64,000 bases of DNA from Scilla litardierei (lineage: Eukaryota; Streptophyta; Magnoliopsida; Asparagales; Asparagaceae): assembly GCA_030789695.1 (NCBI GenBank), contig CM061142.1, forward strand, positions 155,530,714 through 155,594,713, read 5' to 3'. How positions within the stretch are numbered: the first letter of the stretch is position 1; every line of letters begins with the position of its first letter. Positions 46,080 through 58,893 of this stretch are shown here, piece after piece. The translations under genes were made by a program, and so were the position numbers. A model generated the notes under the pieces. That model saw nothing but the letters and a program-made list of their open reading frames with translations, was not told the DNA's origin and did not search any database.

Positions 46080-47195
46080 TGATTCCACCCTCGGAATCTA
46101 CATCAACTGCTGCTCAGGAAATAAATGCGGGTAGTGCTCTCTCATCTCATCATCGCGCTGCCAAGTGGACTCTCCAGGTGATTCGTGATGCCACATCACT
46201 CTCACTAGGTCGACTACCTTGTTCCTCAACTGCTTCTGCCGACGGTCCAAAATCTACACTGGCTACTGCTCATAGGTCAGGTCTAGTCGAACTGTGATCT
46301 CTGAAAAATCTACAGTGTGCGATGAGTCACTGACATACTTACGTAGCTAAGATACGTGGAAAACATCGTGAACTCTCTCCAAATATGGTGGCAGAGCATG
46401 GCGATAAGCCACTGCTCCCACACGCTCCAGCACATTGAACGGTCCAATATACCTTGGACTCAGCTTTCCGTTCTTCCCGAAATGAATGAATTTGTGGTTT
46501 GGAGAAATCTTCAGGAAGACATGATCTCCAGTCTGAAACTCCAAAGGTCGTCTCTTGGTGTCTGCCCAATGCTTGTAACGATCCTACGCAATCCGAAGCT
46601 TATCCCTGATGCCTCTCATGACATCCACAGCTTCTACAATCATCTTCGAACCCAACAGCTCTTGATCTTCAATGTCATTCCAGCTCAGTGGCGATCAATA
46701 TTTCCTTCCATATAGGGCAGCAAACGGCGCCATGCCAATGCTCGCCTGGTAGCTGTTGTTGTATGAGAGCTATGAGCCTCCCTCAGCAGCTCATCTCTAA
46801 TGTCTCCTGCAGGTACGTAGAGTCTACTAACGTACCTCAGCGAACCGTCCTCATGAATAATAAACTCCGTTCGAAGTCCAGCTTCTACCTGCCTTCTGAT
46901 CCTCTGTAGCTTCGGATCTCCTGCCTGAGCTGCCTTGATACGATCCACGATTGTTGACTGAATCTGCAAGTTCATCAATTAAACAATCACTCCTGGTAGG
47001 ACAATCTCAATGTTCATCCCTCTCAGCTCCTGCAGTACTCTCCAGTCGGTAGTATGCATCATCACTACGGGGAGTTTACTCAAAGCATCAGGCACTACAT
47101 TCACCTTCGCCGGGTGATACTGCAGATCTATCTCATAGTCTGCCATCAGCTCCAACCATCATCTATGATGCATGTTGATCTCCTTCTGCGTACCA
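46080..47195 (-). pseudogene. Tekay-like pol remnant: RNase H end, integrase ends
   Basis: From 47195 down, the minus strand gives the RNase H tail ([20 protein letters not shown]). The integrase zinc-binding part follows (PKLQRIRRQVEAG, GSLRYVSRLYVPAGDIRDEL, REAHSSH), then after a gap the integrase C-terminus (FQTGDHVFLKISP, GKLSPRYIGPFNVLERVG, VHDVFHVS). The integrase core is deleted and stops are present. Reverse transcriptase and the 5' half are missing, so the remnant results from deletion after insertion into the CACTA transposase gene. Confidence 0.8.
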
Positions 47196-50100
47196 ATTAT
47201 AAATTTTGGATTTACCACAGAGATGGTGTCGTAACAGAGGAAATGCTTAGGGAAAATGCTTAGGGCAGAAGAGGGTATTGTGCATGGAGATCAAAGGGCA
47301 GGTGACATAGATACAATGATGGAAGATATTGGTGCTCCGAGCGGAAACTGTTCAGATGATGATCTTCACTCCGTTGACTATGATCGACTTATGAAATTAG
47401 TGGATGATAATGAGTCTGATTTATACGAAGAATGCATGAAGTTCACGAGGCTATCATTCATGATGAGACTGTTGCATATACAAACCCTTAGCGGAATGGT
47501 GATTACACATTTTGAGATGATGTTGGATTTGTTAAGAAGGGTAGTTCCCGGTGGGAAGGAATGCATTCCAGCTACTCATTATGAAGCGAGCAAAATCGTT
47601 AATACGTTAGGACTCGATTACAACAGAATTGACGCATGCCCTAATGATTGCATTCTATATTACAAAGACAACAAAGACCTAAATGAATGTCCAACGTGTC
47701 ATGTTCCCCGGTGGCGAGTTGAACAAAGAACATGTGTGAAGAGGGATGGTCTTATGGTCTAAAAGAAGAAGCAGACTTCAGCGAAGGTTCTTCGATATTT
47801 TCCAATTATACCAAGGCTGTAGAGCTTTTTCATGTCTGCTAAATTGGCAGGAAAAATGCGATGGCATGCCACCGACCGCATAGAGGGCAGAAAATTGAGG
47901 CATCATGCCGATGGGAAAGCATGGAAGTATATCGACCGTATTTATCCCGACTTTGCAAGGTAGACAAGGAATCTTAGGCTTGGTCTCGCAAGCGATGGGT
48001 TTAATCCGTTTGGAGTGATGAGCTCTGGTTGGTCCACTTGCCCCGTCTTGCTGACCCCATATAACCTCCCGCCTCATATGTGCATGAAGCAACCATACTT
48101 GATACTGTCACTATTGATACCTGGGAAATACTCGCCTGGAAATGATATCGATGTTGTTATGCAGCCCTTAATAGATGCTCTGAAGATTTTATGGAACAAG
48201 GTGTGAGCACTTTCGACGCCGTGACAAAGCAAAGTTTCTGCATGCGTGCTATTGTTTTATGGATGATAAACGACTTCCCGATGTATGCTAATCAATCGGG
48301 TTGGTCGACGAAAGGTAGGATAGCTTGCCCAGTTTGCACGACAGGTTATAAGGGCACAGTCCTGAAATATAGCCGTAAGTTTTGCTTTTTGTGCAGAAGA
48401 TGGTTGTATTCAGGTCATAGTTATAGGAGACATGGACAATTTTTCGACGACAAAGCCGAACGACAAGAAGCCCCAGAGCAGCTAACCAGAGAGGACATAT
48501 TTGAAGCACTTCACCCTTTGTGGAGAGTGAAGTCTGGAAAGAATAGATATATCAAAGAGAACCCTCTTGGTGTTAGAAGGAAGATTGCAAAGGAAAAAGG
48601 TAAGAGCAAGGGCAATGGCAATGGCAAAACTAAAAGAAGAACGCCTCGAATGTCTCGCACAGATTCTAACACAGCAGATGTTCGAATACTACCTAGTGAT
48701 GGTCAAAGTTTATTATTTTCTTCCAATTGCCATATTGGAGGACTATGGAAATACGTCGCAACCTGGACGTCATGCACATCGAAAAGAACATATGTGAAAC
48801 TCTGTTGTATACCTTGATGCAAGGCACCAACAAGTCAAAAGACGGAGTAAAAGCTCGGCTTGACTTAAAAGAAATGAATATACGTCCTGAATTGCAGGCT
48901 GTATAAAAGGAAAATTACAAGTACGACCTGCCAGCTTCTCGGGTCACCCTGTTAAGAGATGAAATTCATAATCAATGTGTGTTTCTCAAGTCATTGAAAA
49001 CACCAGATGGATATGCTTCAAATATATCAAGATGTGTGCACGTAGACCAGATGAAGATATTTCTATTGAAGACACATGATTATCATATCTTGCTACATCA
49101 GTTGCTTTCGGTTGCATTACGTCATGACGATAAGAAGCTTGCAAAAGTTCTGATACAGTTCTGTGGGTTCTTCAGGCAGGTGTGCTCGAGGTGATAGACG
49201 TTGGTGAGTTTGAAGATTTAGAGGCGTGGATTATCCTTGCACTGTGTAATATGGAAAAAAATTTCCCACCTTCATTCTTTACCATCATGGTTCATCTTAC
49301 TGTGCACCTGGCACAGGAGGCCCGCATTGCAGGGCATGTACAATATCGGTGGATGTACCCCGTTGAAAGGTGAATGCCGATGCCATCTATTATTCTATTT
49401 TGCCGGGACCAAAATTAAACATAAATTTGAATCTTTTTATGATTTTTGAACCGCGGGTATCTAGGGTTCATGAAGCAACTTGTGCACAATCGTGCACGTT
49501 CAGAAGGGTCAATATCCAAGAATTATATGTCAAACGAGGCCTTGATGTTCATATCTCGTTATTTATAGGGTGTAGACACAAGGGTAAATTGTCCGGTAAG
49601 GGTTACTGATGGAGTATTCTATAATGATTATGGAGAGGACACACGATTTAGTAAAATTGAGCTTAAACAAGCACATTCATATGTTCTAAATAATCTATCG
49701 ATATTTGACTCCTATCAGAGGTAATAAAGCTGAGTTATTCACTTTTGTAAGTGGTTTAATTCCTAAGTTATAATAGTTTTCTTTACTTGTCCTTTAGTCT
49801 TCATATAGAAGTACTCCAAGCCAAATTGCACGCCAAAACTCTTAACCAAAAGGTTGCAGATGCACACTCTAAAGAATTTACGTCATGGCCGAAATTGAAG
49901 GTACGCGCACCGATTTCTCACGATAGTAACATACATATCACAAAATCAATTTCGTGAACATGCACTTATGAAAGCGATTCTTATTTATCTTAAAGGTGGC
50001 AGAGCAATGTGTTCGCGGTGCACGACTATCCGAGGAGATTCAAAAATACGCCGGACGGCACAATACATCGATATGGAGGTTATTCTATCAATGGTTACAG

Positions 50101-50759
50101 ATTTAATACCCTTGAAGTCGAGAAGGACCGATGCACCCAAAATAGTGGAATCTTCTCATCCTTTACGCAGTTCTTATATGCAAGATCCAGATATCAACAA
50201 CCAAAAGAAGGGCAAATATTCTATTATGGACAGGTTAAGATGTGGTTGAGATATTTTATGGCTTTCGGAAGGAAGTGAGCCCTGTTATGTTTATGGTGCG
50301 GTGGTGTGAGAAAGAAAGGTGAAGGACGACTTGGGCTTCACAGTCGTTAATCTGAAGAAGGAAATCTATCCGGAGGAGAAGTTCATGTTTGCCTTGCAAG
50401 CAAAACAATGTTTTTATGTTAAAGATATAATGGTATACAATGATTGGGTAGTTCTTAGAAATCCGCCTAGAGCATATGCACATGATGAAACGGGTTTTCA
50501 AGAGAGCAATAAAGATGACGAAGATGTTGTACTTGTAGCAGATGATGTTGTGGATGATTTTTCAATTTTATTCAAATAATGAAACGACTGATGACATCAC
50601 ACCGTTGCGTGTGGATATACCCGATTTGGAGATCACAGGCACGGGTATTATAGCAGCGGAGTGCACAAGACGAAGAAACACTATAACCAAAGTCATTTCA
50701 TCTTCCGTACAGACTTGGTCACAAAGGGCATCAACATCAACCTCAAATTGTTGAACTTT
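47195..50759 (+). pseudogene. CACTA transposase, TNP2 family (decayed)
   Basis: After the insertion the reading resumes with NYKFWIYHRDG and continues through FTRLSFMMRLLHIQTLSG, CPNDCILYYKD and CPTCHVPRW. The TNP2 core lies at about 47980-48350 with ASDGFNPFGVMSSGWST, MKQPYLILSLLIPG, SPGNDIDVVMQPLIDALK and GWSTKGRIACPVC. Then come the MHIEKN-type region (about 48770), a DUF4218-like segment (PPSFFTIMVHLTVHLAQEAR, about 49265-49320) and a DUF4216-like segment (AVHDYPRRFKNTPDG, RYQQPKEGQIFYYGQV, about 50010-50240). TAG codons near 47820 and 47960 and later shifts disable it. Intact, it would cut at the CACTA ends in the nucleus. Introns occur in the last third. Confidence 0.85.
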
Positions 50760-50970
50760 TTTCATTACTAAGCGATAAAAATATGTAAATGTATAAAGAT
50801 GTTCATTACGATGATTTTGCTTGGAATCAATAAAGTATGTGAATTACTGCATTTTGTTTACATCATTTTTATTTCATATAAACTACACAAATATTTACAG
50901 CACTTAAGCGACAACTTTTTATTACTAAATATCATGAAGTGTAGATGAAGAGAGTTTTTCCATGATTTTT
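50760..50970. other. Spacer between the two CACTA genes
   Basis: AT-rich, with AATAAAG-like words near 50828 that could serve as polyadenylation signal for the transposase transcript. No gene seen. Confidence 0.4.
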
Positions 50971-50971
50971 T

Positions 50972-53229
50972 CAGCGGGCACATGGACATTCCAAACCCAT
51001 CGGCCATTTGGGTCAGATACACATATTTTGTGGTTTTAGTACGGCTTTATAACATGCACAGTTTAGTTTTTTGGGAAAAAATGGTAAAATGCTTCATACA
51101 CTTTCAGGCAGTGCAGGTCACGGCTCCCCTTCGGTACATACCACCCCACCTTCTGGGTCAGGTACACATAAGTTGTAGTTTTAGTATGGCTGTATAACGG
51201 GTACATTTTAAATTTTTTTGAAAAACTAATTGGTAACATGCCATACATTTTCAGGTAGTTCAAGACATGGCTCTCCTGTGGCACATATCACCCCGCCCAC
51301 TGGGACAAGTACGCTTATTGTAGTTTTAGTATGTGTCTAAATGTGGACCTTTTAATTGTTTGTATAACTAATTGCATAACATTCTTTTTATATTTTCAGG
51401 CATTGCAGGACATATCCCCTCTTCCCCACATACCCCACTGCCCACTAGGACATGTACGTATATTTTTATTTTAAATGTTTAGTCCTATTGGTTAAATTAA
51501 TTGAATTTGCAATTGTATTATTGCGTATGAATGCAGGTGGCCTAGAGGATATACATATTGAGACTCCCGGGTCGGCCGGGTCACATGCCGCCCCACTTCT
51601 CAGACTGTCCCAGCACATGTAGTAGCAGAGCATGTGTTGTTCATTCCATATGACCTGGAAATAGAGCATGTTGCCTTATCGACAACCACTAGGTACGACG
51701 AGGAAAATAGGAGGTAGTCAGATGTGTTAAACATGCATCTGCATGTAATCGAGCAGTTGGCGGCCAAAGCTGCACCGAGGAACCGAGGATGATAGAGGCC
51801 AAAGTTGAGTGCTTTCGACGACATGGTCTAATGTACATATATTTATTTTAAGCGTATACATTCATTTAGTATGTTTGGTTTTTTGCAGGCACAAACCCTC
51901 CTTCGAAGGAGGGTCGAGGTGGCACGAAAATTTTGACCTTGATTCCTGGAAACGGGCAGCGGGTCGTTATACAGTGGAGCCACCAAGCTCCCATTGACCT
52001 GTGGGTGGTAAAATATAATTATTACCTTGCTCCCAGGCTAAAAGGTCATATTTCTTCAACCTCTGCATGACGTGGACGGATCTACGGCACGAGTACTTAG
52101 TCACCTGTTGGCGGGAGATCAACGTAAGTTAGCTACATTTTAATTTTAGGTTCTTAATTGGTATTTACTGATATAATGTGTTTGTTATCAGTCATAGCGG
52201 CATTTCGTCCTGGACCACAACCAGGCGACCTGGAACTACTGCATGGATAATATTTAGGACGTACTTGTCAAGTGGTGCAAGGAATTAAAAAAGAAGTACT
52301 GGAAACGGTTCACTGTGTACTGGGAGCGGTACTGGCATCTGGACAACCGTGCTGACCCGATGCAGTTCTTTGGATATTGTTTCCTATGGGAATCTCCTGA
52401 AGGGCAGGTATTTTCATATTTTTGTTAAAACATACTCTATATATGTGTTTTCTGACATACTATATACTTATATAGAAAATTACGGCCACGGCCGCCGCCA
52501 ACCGCAGTGTGCCTCGAGGCTGTGAGCATCATGGCGGCTCGAAGAGCTTCAGCCAGATTGGGTACGAGTTGGCACGTCAAGTAATCTGTTTTAATTAAAT
52601 TTTGTATCAAAAATTTACGTTATGATAGAATGTGTCTAAATTTTTTCTTTTTGATAGTGGGCCGCCCGGGTATCGAGTCTTTGGTGGAGCATACACTTAC
52701 TAAGGCCCACCCAAAGTACAATGATCCCGATAAGTTGGCAAAGAATCGAGCGCTAGTGGTTAGTACAAGATTACGTTAACATTATATTTATGCAGTTTTA
52801 ATGCATAGAGTATATAAATCTTTTTCTTTTCTATTCAAGAGTGCCGATGTGGTGAGGTCACAGTCCCAGGCAGGCTCGAGTGCCACGGGGCCTCTCACTA
52901 GTATTGACGAGGACTCTATCATTACGGCTACACTGGGAGAGAGGAGGAAAAACCGGTACCGGATGCGAGGCATAGAGAAGCGCGACTACGAGGACTCGGC
53001 CGGTTCTTCTTCACAGCAGGAGAGTGTCACACAGCCTCCCCAGTCCACTGAGGTACCGCGCATGGCTCAGGTTCAGGCGACCTTGACACAGTTTGTGGAG
53101 AATATGAGGTATCCGAAGAGGAGAATGCCTTGTTTCGGTCCTGTATGGGCCTTAATCCAGCAGAGATGGAGTAATCAGGTGCATGAGAGCGGCGCAGGTA
53201 ATAATTTCATGTTACAATTCCTTGTATGA
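50972..53229 (+). pseudogene. CACTA second gene, Transposase_24-like, with tandem micro-exons
   Basis: Exon-like segments bounded by CAG acceptors and GTA donors run along the plus strand: four small ones (50975-51453), one near 51538, one from about 51893, and one near 52195-52410 (NQATWNYCMDN, LKKKYWKRFTVYWERYW). Next is one near 52485-52570 (AANRSVPRGCEHHGGSKSFS), then one near 52660-52755 (GIESLVEHTLTKAHPKYND). The last, from 52841, has RRKNRYRMRGIEKRDYE and a Gln-rich tail. The NRxxxxHxxGSKSF pattern followed by a T-H-T-K segment is that of plant Transposase_24 proteins, usually the second gene of CACTA elements. Stops in the middle suggest decay. A role in binding the subterminal repeats is inferred from family knowledge. 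Confidence 0.6.
50975..51453 (+). repeat. Four tandem exon-intron units in the CACTA second gene
   Basis: The exon-like pieces are 50975-51016 (42 nt), 51108-51161, 51255-51308 and 51400-51453 (54 nt each). Each is preceded by CAG; the last three are followed by GTACRC/GTACGT, the first by ATACAC. Units repeat at 133, 147 and 145 bp. In one frame each 54-nt piece encodes a Gly/Ser/Pro/His-rich module. Confidence 0.75.
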
Positions 53230-53476
53230 TATATGCTATCAGTTTATGTGTATTCGTCCGTATTAGTCATTAGATTTATAATTCGTAACACTAGCATGAT
53301 AAAGAATAATCCTAACAAGTTTTAGGGTTATAAGTGATATTTGGATTTAGATTATAAGTCGCAGAGTATGAATTCGTTTATCTCCCCATATAATTTCTCA
53401 AAAGGGCAATTCAAATGTAGTTTTAGATTAAATTGAATTATATGCATATTTAAAACTATATGGTTTACGGTTATAG

Positions 53477-53820
<344 letters not shown>

Positions 53821-55546
53821 TGTAATGCCCTACGTAGCTACTGCACAAGTACTAGAGGGGGGGTGAATAGTACTTTAAAATAATTAAGAAGATAATTCCT
53901 AATTATCTTGCAAACTCAACCAACAATGCGGAAATGTAAATATTGACAACAAAGAAATGCAATCGCAAACAGACGATATAACGGGTTCGGATCCACCCAA
54001 GTCTCCCCGACTTGTTCCCGGTGATCCTACGTCCCAAACACCCGGATCCCCTCCAGCTACTTGAGTTAGAAACATCTAACTCAAATTCGCACTATGAAAT
54101 ACTTCTAGAAAACCTCTACAAGATCAAATCATACACAAATGAAAATGTGACTCCCACAAACTGGGATCACACACAAACTCTCACAACCGAGAGTAAAACA
54201 CTTACAATAGCAATGTAAATGAAATAAGAAATGCTTACCACAAAAACCTATGCCTTGAGTAAAACTTACGATTTAGGGCAAAGAGGATTTTGGGGAAGAT
54301 GAAGGCACCAAACCCTAGCTTTAAGTAGATGACCAGCAATGGAAGCTTAGGAGGATGTTGGTGACCTAGAATCAAGCTCTTGGCTTGAAAGGCTCACAAT
54401 CAATGAATCTCTCTTTTGAAATAAGAGTGAGGGAGAGATTCTTGAATGAAATGAATGAGCTTTGAATGAGAATTAATTGCTTCTCTTTGATCTCTAAACT
54501 TCAATAAATATCAGCCTTGAATGCTATGAAAGCAGCCCTTCAAGTATATATAGGATAGAGGAACGAGAGAGCAAAATTCGTGGCATTTAATGCTCCAACG
54601 GCTTTATTCTAAAGCAGACTAGTCGGTCAAAGAAGGATCACTGACCGACTAGTTCATCAACTAGTCGATCGGTGATTCAACATGAACCGACTAACTGAAG
54701 AACAGCCAAAAAGGTGAAGTTTAGACAATAGGAACTAGTCGGTCTAAGAATACTTTCCAACCGACTAGTTTCACAACTAGTCGGTCGGTGAGTGTTCTTT
54801 GACCGACTAACAGGTGAAATCAAATAGGCTGAATACAAAGACAGCTAGTCGGTTTAAGAACAACTTCTAACCGACTAGTTTCTCAACTAGTCGGTCAGTC
54901 GTTGTGCTTTGACCGACTAACTGTAAACAGTAAGTTAGGCTGAAAAATGGAAGCTCAACTAGTCGGTCTAAGAAGGATCCATAATCGACTAGTTTCACAA
55001 CTAGTCGGTCGGAGAACCTTCTTGGACCGACTAACTATAAACAGTAAGTGAGCTGAAATTGAACAAGGCATTCTAGTCGGTTCAAGAAGGATTGCCGACC
55101 GACTAGATTGCCATCTAGTCGGTTGGTTCTTCTTCTTGAACCAACTAACATGCACAAGAAGCCGTGAAACGAAGCGCGAAGCTTCGGAAAAGTTTGTATG
55201 GGCTTCTAATAAGATCCTAGCTCTAAGATATGATCGTTATGAAGATTAAAACGTAAGACCTACTCAAGGCTTAACAATCTACGAAACGAAGCTAGAAGAC
55301 TATAAATAAAACTTGACGAACCGTCTTCAAATGCTTCGATTCGAATCTCTTGACTTCAATAATGGTCCTTGAGCTTCAACGAAGCTTCAAGCACACAATC
55401 ACGCACTTTGAGAAGTCTCGAGACGTCGCTTTTGATGTTCATAGAAATTTGGCGACGATCTACATAACTGCGCTCACAAAGAGTTAGTTCATGATATTTA
55501 TGTTTGTTCATCATCAAAACCAAATCCGGGGAATCAATACTCAACA
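53821..55546 (-). repeat. S4 3' LTR
   Basis: It starts TGTAATGCCCTACG and ends ATACTCAACA, about 1,726 bp, clearly homologous to the S3 LTRs but more diverged than those are from each other. The ACTAGTCGGTC array lies at about 54610-55145. Confidence 0.92.
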
Positions 55547-56474
55547 TTCTCCCCCTTTTTGGTGATGACAAACCAACATAAATAATAATCAAAAATAATG
55601 ATTCAAATGTAATTTACTTACTCCCCCTGCATTGATGACATGTTAATTCCAAATTAAACAATAATCTTAAGCATCAAGCAGACGAGGAAAGTATAAATTG
55701 TGAATCCAATTATCGAAATTTACGATCTAAATCCATTTTTATATCTTAGCTCCCCCTGAATCTAACATATCGAATTAGATTCTCGGTAAATTGCTTTGAA
55801 TTATCATGTAGCTCATCGTCATTATTAATTCTCTCCCCCTTTGGCATTAGCAAAAAGAGCGGGAGATCAACGACAACAACAATGGCTAAAATAAAATAAA
55901 AGCACGGGAGTCGTAGAATATGACCACGGTCCAAATGACACCAAAGTAAAATACGAAGTAAATCAAAGCGTGCCAACGAGACCATAGTCGATAATCGAAA
56001 AATAAAATCATCAAAACTCAAATTAATTTCACGTATTGAGTTATGGAACATACTCTCCAATATCAACATTCTTGATGAATTTAGTGCATGGAAAACAATT
56101 CTATGTTTTCATAGAATTAATTTCTATTAAATAAAGAAAGTCATCGAGCGACGAAGTCAATATCAGAGACAGACAAAAGTAATATATAAAATGTGCACAC
56201 GGAAGTACATGTCAACCTGATGTATATATATATAAGAACATGGATAAATCAAAAGTATACATCCGCCATCGTACAAAATATGTCACACTGGACATCAAAA
56301 TGATCATACAACAGAAGTATATCATCAAAACATGTATACATCAAAATACATCATATAACATCCAAAAATATCAAAAGTACATCAAAACTCCAGAATCACC
56401 CAATCTATCCTAACCCACACTCTCACTACAAGATATATCATCCAAAGTGCATAGGGAGAGTCCTCCAAGCAAGC
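55547..56474 (-). other. S4 3' non-coding region with polypurine tracts
   Basis: Complement-strand AGGGGGAG blocks lie at about 55547-55560 (next to the LTR), 55622, 55750 and 55833, matching those of S3 in order and spacing. No gene seen. Confidence 0.75.
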
Positions 56475-58079
56475 TCAGGAGGTGGAGGCAGGGTCAGCAG
56501 CAGCAGCAGGCTCTGCAGACGGGGTGGTGGTCTCAGGAACAGCTAGAGTGTCAACAGATGGGAGAGAGGCAACTGGAGTGGTCTCGGGATCACCAACAGA
56601 CGAATTATCCATCGGAGGAATGGTGGCAGCAGGTGTGCTCTCGGGAGCACCGGCAGAAGTAGCAGCAGCAGCAGACGTACCCTCTGGGGCACGAGCAGCA
56701 GATCCAACGAGCTCCTGGAGCTCCTCCTCATCCATCTCCTCATCGTCAGAAATAGACGGAGGAACCTCAATGCCAAAATGAGAGCAGAGGCGAGCAAGCA
56801 TCACCTCAGAACGAGAGACACGAGACTCCACACGTCTCAGAGAGACGATAAACTCAGCAAGTGTAGGAGGAGGAGGAGGAGCAGAAGCTGACGTTGAAGC
56901 TGAAGGGGTCGTCTTCTGAACGTGACGTAGCGCCACAAGAGACTTCTTGACGTCCGTCGCATTCAGAGGAGGACCAAGAGGACGCTCATCGTCGGGAGGG
57001 AGAGGGACCTTGAAGTGACGGAAAACAAGTGTCAGAAGGCAAGGGTATGGAATGTGAGCTGATTTTGTGGACTTTCGGATAAATTTGAAAGAATCCATCT
57101 TATCAAGAATAATCCTAGCCCAATTGATCTCGCTCCCCATGAAGAGAGCATAGATCAGCTTAAGGAATGGCTGGGATGGTAAGCTCGATGAGCCGTACTT
57201 CGGAAGGAGGCACGACTTCAAGATAAGATTCAAGACCTAAGCGTTGGGCTTGAAAGATTTAGATGGGACGCCAATTATGGCGGGAGGGATGACATGGAAT
57301 ATCTCGGAGAGCATGGCCTGGTCAAGATCAGAAATGTCATCGACAGAGATATCGGAAGGAAGGAGCCCAGACGAGGAGACACCAATCAAATCCCCTAAGA
57401 TTTCTACCGTGAGGACAATCGGTGTCCCCAAGACAGTCGTCTCAATGGAATGGGTCTCGTCATACTGACCCTGAACATGGTTCGCATAGAAAAGCTTGAC
57501 TAGACGGGGGTACGGGTGAGGATTTGCCTTGGGGTCATGGCAAAGATAATCAAGGAGACCGATGTAGGATAGAAGATCGTCGAGGTGAGGGAAATCAAAG
57601 AACTGAACGAAGTGCTCCAATAGCAGAGGACAGTGCTCAATACGGTTGTAAGCCGCGAGACACAACGGGTCATCGCGACACAACGATATATCGACACCGC
57701 CAACTGGCACGGGAGCCTTCCCCTTAGATGGACGTGTGCTAGATGTCGGACAAGTGCTAGATCTAGGAGGAGGAGTAGGAGCCCTATCGGTAGGCTCAGA
57801 CTCGGGGATGTACTCGGTGTCAGAATTCGAAGCACCGGGAGGAGTGGGAGCACGAAATGAGGCTGGAGACACAAGCTCCTTCCTAGGCTTGGGCTGAGAT
57901 CTAGGCTTAGCGGTCGCCGTCCTCTTCTTCTTAAGAGGAGGCGAAGAAGACGAAGGATGGGTCATTTTGGCTCGACGCTTGGGAGGAGTACGTTTGGGTT
58001 GAGGGGGGTCCGTAGGAGGCGACTCTACGGTCATAGGAGACGGACTTGAGGGTCGGATGGGGATGCGTGTCTTCGCCAT
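56475..58079 (-). pseudogene. S4 envelope-like / plant transposon protein, one nonsense codon
   Basis: A frame of about 534 codons starts at ATG 58079 and ends at 56475, broken only by TAG 57237-57239. The N-terminal 110 residues are Pro/Ser/Lys-rich and basic (KRTPPKRRAK, PPLKKKRTATAKPRSQPKPR), which could act in nuclear localisation. The central part carries a plant-transposon-protein-like domain (LCLAAYNRIEHCPLLLEHF, LVKLFYANHVQG, LTVEILGDLIGVSSSG, HIPYPCLLTLVFRHFKVPLP). A short coiled coil (about 56860-56780) and an Ala/Thr/Pro-rich C-terminus follow. I see no clear signal peptide or transmembrane segment, so envelope-like refers to position only. Near-intact state in a decayed element is notable. 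Confidence 0.75.
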
Positions 58080-58187
58080 AATCGAGATGAGACACGCACA
58101 ATCGAACTAGAATTCGAAAGCAAGAACCCTAAATCAAACCCTAGGCAAACCCTAAACCGACGGAAATCGATTAAACCTAGGTCTAAA

Positions 58188-58188
<1 letters not shown>

Positions 58189-58276
<88 letters not shown>
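58189..58276. repeat. (GA)n microsatellite in the S4 envelope-like leader
   Basis: About 88 bp of uninterrupted GA, 110-200 bp upstream of the envelope-like start on the minus strand (CT-rich on the transcript strand). Confidence 0.93.
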
Positions 58277-58278
<2 letters not shown>

Positions 58279-58439
58279 TACCCTAGAAGGAGGAGAGATA
58301 GGATCCACGGCCGGAAAACTGATGCAATCAACGGAGGAGAGGGAGGAAGTCGAAGGGTTTCGGGTGTTTTGGGCTGAGAGAGACAAGCTTGCACCGCGGG
58401 CAAGAATAAATCGATCGGAATGCGAAAAGACCAAAGCAG

Positions 58440-58645
58440 CCCCTGAGCATTTAGTCGGTCATAGTTCATACACTGACCGACTAGATTGCAATCTAGTCGG
58501 TCAGCCAATGAACATGAACCGACTAAGTGCAAATAGTAACTGAAGCCAAATTTTGAGCAAGAGTTAGTCGGTCTAAGCTCATTCACTGACCGACTAGAAC
58601 TGAATCTAGTCGGTCGGCCAATGAACTTGGACCGACTAAGAGAGT
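58440..58645. repeat. ACTAGTCGGTC hairpin units upstream of the S4 envelope-like gene
   Basis: Two units of about 115 bp carry TTAGTCGGTC, GACCGACTAGA, CTAGTCGGTC and ACCGACTAAG, the same words and order as the LTR arrays of S3 and S4. The intervening bases differ from the LTR copies. Confidence 0.85.
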
Positions 58646-58893
58646 CCAAAAATTTGAAAATTAGAAATTTTGAGTTCTCTCCTAATCGCACTTGGACGAT
58701 ACATCGAAATACTCTCATACATCATTATACTACCCCATTAAACATCAAAAATCTTAAATACGACGTTCATGAATAATTCAAGCATAAATTCCGAAAAATT
58801 CAACCAAAATTGCAGAAAAAAATCCCAATACATCTAGCATGAGCATATATAAACGAAATTTAATATCATGCAAGATTATTGAAAATATGAATC

